From the NCBI GenBank assembly GCA_900768805.1, contig CAAGEF010000065.1, positions 1 through 5,192 of the forward strand: a stretch of DNA of 5,192 nt, written 5' to 3'. This document shows, one piece after another, positions 4,057 through 5,192 of the stretch (position 1 is its first letter; each line of letters opens with the position of its first letter). Under the pieces are notes generated by a model that worked only from the letters and a program-made list of their open reading frames with translations, had not been told where the DNA came from and searched no databases. Both the position numbers and the translations under genes were made by a program. This DNA comes from Clostridia bacterium. Its GTDB lineage: Bacteria; Bacillota; Clostridia; TANB77; CAG-508.

Positions 4057-5192
4057 ATGAAAAGAACAAAAATAAATGTGAAATTACATAAGTTAAGTAG
4101 CATAATTGCTATTGTAAGTATTTTAATGTTGTTTATGATAAGTGGTGTATTAGCTTATTTGAAGGATTTAGAGGAGGTAAAAAATGTATTTACAATAGGT
4201 AAAGTAAATATAGAACTAATTGAAAAAGTTAGTGGTACAGCAGGTGGAGAAGATGAAGTGCTTTGGAATACAGTTCTTACAAGAGTAACAGGAAAAGATG
4301 GAACAGGAAGTTCGGTAACAGTAGATGCATTTACAAATATATATCCAGGGCAAGTTATTAATAAACAACCATATGTAAAAAATACAGGAAAGAATAATGC
4401 ATATGTATACTTGAAAGTAGCAGTACCAATAGTAAGTATAAATGGAACACCAACAGAATTGTTTTCATATACAACAAATTCAGGTTGGACACAAAAAGGA
4501 ACAACTCCAGAAACAGTGGATAATATTGCATATAATGTTTACTTATATCAATATGATAACATATTAGCTCCAAATGGAATAACAGGAACATTATTTGATA
4601 GTATAACAGTAGTAAATACATATTGGACCTCAACAGATTTGGCAAATATGGCAGAAGTTCAAAAAATTGATATAAATGCTTATGCTATTCAAACAGAAGG
4701 TGTAACATTAGCTGATGGCTATGGAATATTCTTCCCAACTTCAGTAGCAGATATAACAGTAAGCGATTATGGCCAGTATGTAGATATAGGAACGAATATA
4801 TTATCAAAAACAATAGCATTAGAGGATGGAACTACACCTAAGGCAGATTGGAGAGTATTTAGTAAAGATAGTAATGGAACATGGTTGATATTAGCAGATT
4901 ATATGCCAAATAGTGCATTTGATGTAACTACGACGGGATTAGAAGTAGAAACAGGTGACTTTGCAACATATCAAGTAATATCAAATACAAGTAGAGTGGA
5001 ATTATTAAATGGATTAGACAATAGCAATTGGAATAATTTAATAACAGGAAGTAGTGTAGCAGGAAAAAACGGAGTAGTAGCAAAAGGAGCAGTAGGTCTT
5101 CCAACATGGAGAGATAGCTGGAATGCGAATACAGGATATACAACATTGTATACACCTCAAACAACATCAGCAATGAGTGATGGATTATATGG
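4057..5192 (+). CDS. TasA-type domain fused to lectin-like domain (3' truncated)
   Basis: The frame is open from the ATG at 4057 to the window end: 378 complete codons and no stop. Residues 1-33 are a signal peptide ending VLA, then AYLKDLEEVKNVFTIGKVNIEL (33-54), a SipW-type signal with cleavage expected after Ala33. Residues 34 to about 227 are a TasA/camelysin-type domain: NKQPYVKNTGKNNAYVYLKV (102-121) and the final strand INAYAIQ (206-212) match the shorter TasA-like protein at 1736. From Ser229 it continues directly into the DUF6273/lectin-like domain of the preceding gene, including ADWRVFSKDSNGTWLILADY. The window ends at SDGLYG, where the other gene has about 100 residues left, so its own variable region would lie just outside, near 5285-5465 if spacing is kept. 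The fusion suggests a fibre subunit carrying a lectin-like head. Domain order is seen directly; incorporation into fibres is inferred. Confidence 0.85.
   Translation, partial: MKRTKINVKLHKLSSIIAIVSILMLFMISGVLAYLKDLEEVKNVFTIGKVNIELIEKVSGTAGGEDEVLWNTVLTRVTGKDGTGSSVTVDAFTNIYPGQVINKQPYVKNTGKNNAYVYLKVAVPIVSINGTPTELFSYTTNSGWTQKGTTPETVDNIAYNVYLYQYDNILAPNGITGTLFDSITVVNTYWTSTDLANMAEVQKIDINAYAIQTEGVTLADGYGIFFPTSVADITVSDYGQYVDIGTNILSKTIALEDGTTPKADWRVFSKDSNGTWLILADYMPNSAFDVTTTGLEVETGDFATYQVISNTSRVELLNGLDNSNWNNLITGSSVAGKNGVVAKGAVGLPTWRDSWNANTGYTTLYTPQTTSAMSDGLY
4736..5192 (+). repeat. Long direct repeat, copy 2 (runs off window)
   Basis: This is the partner of 3171-3627: ungapped and about 93% identical. 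It begins at the junction between the TasA-type domain and the lectin-like domain. Differences cluster at offsets of about 130-250 bases, while the last 150 bases are nearly identical, which may reflect recent gene conversion. Confidence 0.9.

Noticed and set aside
3474..5173. Minus-strand Leu-rich frames opposite the two lectin-like genes
   Set aside because: The frames at 3474-3683 and 4928-5173 encode similar products only because the + strand is duplicated there. All are shadows of the + strand genes.

Overview
The window is about 30% G+C with strong AGA/ATA/TTA codon preference, consensus purine-rich ribosome binding sites, a Gram-positive-type surface-anchor signal and an ER-type (SipW) signal peptidase. 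This points to a low-GC Firmicute, most likely a clostridial or related gut lineage. That taxonomic call is inference from gene content and composition, not from a marker gene. All genes run on the + strand.

Layout. Positions 1-388 hold no gene: a GC-rich, pyrimidine-rich repeat patch (1-76), a clear rho-independent terminator (104-140), a (TA)8 tract inside a possible promoter (227-253), and a second large hairpin with a T run (298-358) ending just before the first ribosome binding site. Then come five genes. 389-1708 encodes a wall-anchored-type surface protein with a camelysin-like N-terminal domain, a second beta-rich domain, an Asn-rich stalk, NPKTGD and a membrane anchor. 1736-2362 encodes a TasA/CalY (camelysin)-family secreted fibre protein. 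2399-2911 encodes the SipW-type signal peptidase that should process its neighbours. 3005-3937 encodes a SipW-type signal joined directly to a DUF6273/C-type-lectin-like domain. 4057 to the window end encodes a TasA-type domain fused to a second copy of that lectin-like domain (truncated by the window edge).

How the parts fit. The signal peptidase, the TasA-like subunit and the anchored protein look like one module for building an extracellular fibre or matrix. The two downstream genes carry the same SipW-type export signal, so they probably travel by the same route and present a lectin-like domain on that fibre or on the surface.

The most interesting observation is at the 3' end of the 3005-3937 gene. 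About 175 bp (3722-3899) jump to about 48% G+C, switch arginine from AGA to CGC/CGT, and contain a run of codons nearly all ending in C or T, finishing in GVRPAV. That is what a diversity-generating retroelement (DGR) variable region looks like. No reverse transcriptase or template repeat is in the window, so the DGR assignment is a strong inference, not proof. If right, this is a TasA/SipW-type fibre system displaying hypervariable lectin-like binding domains.
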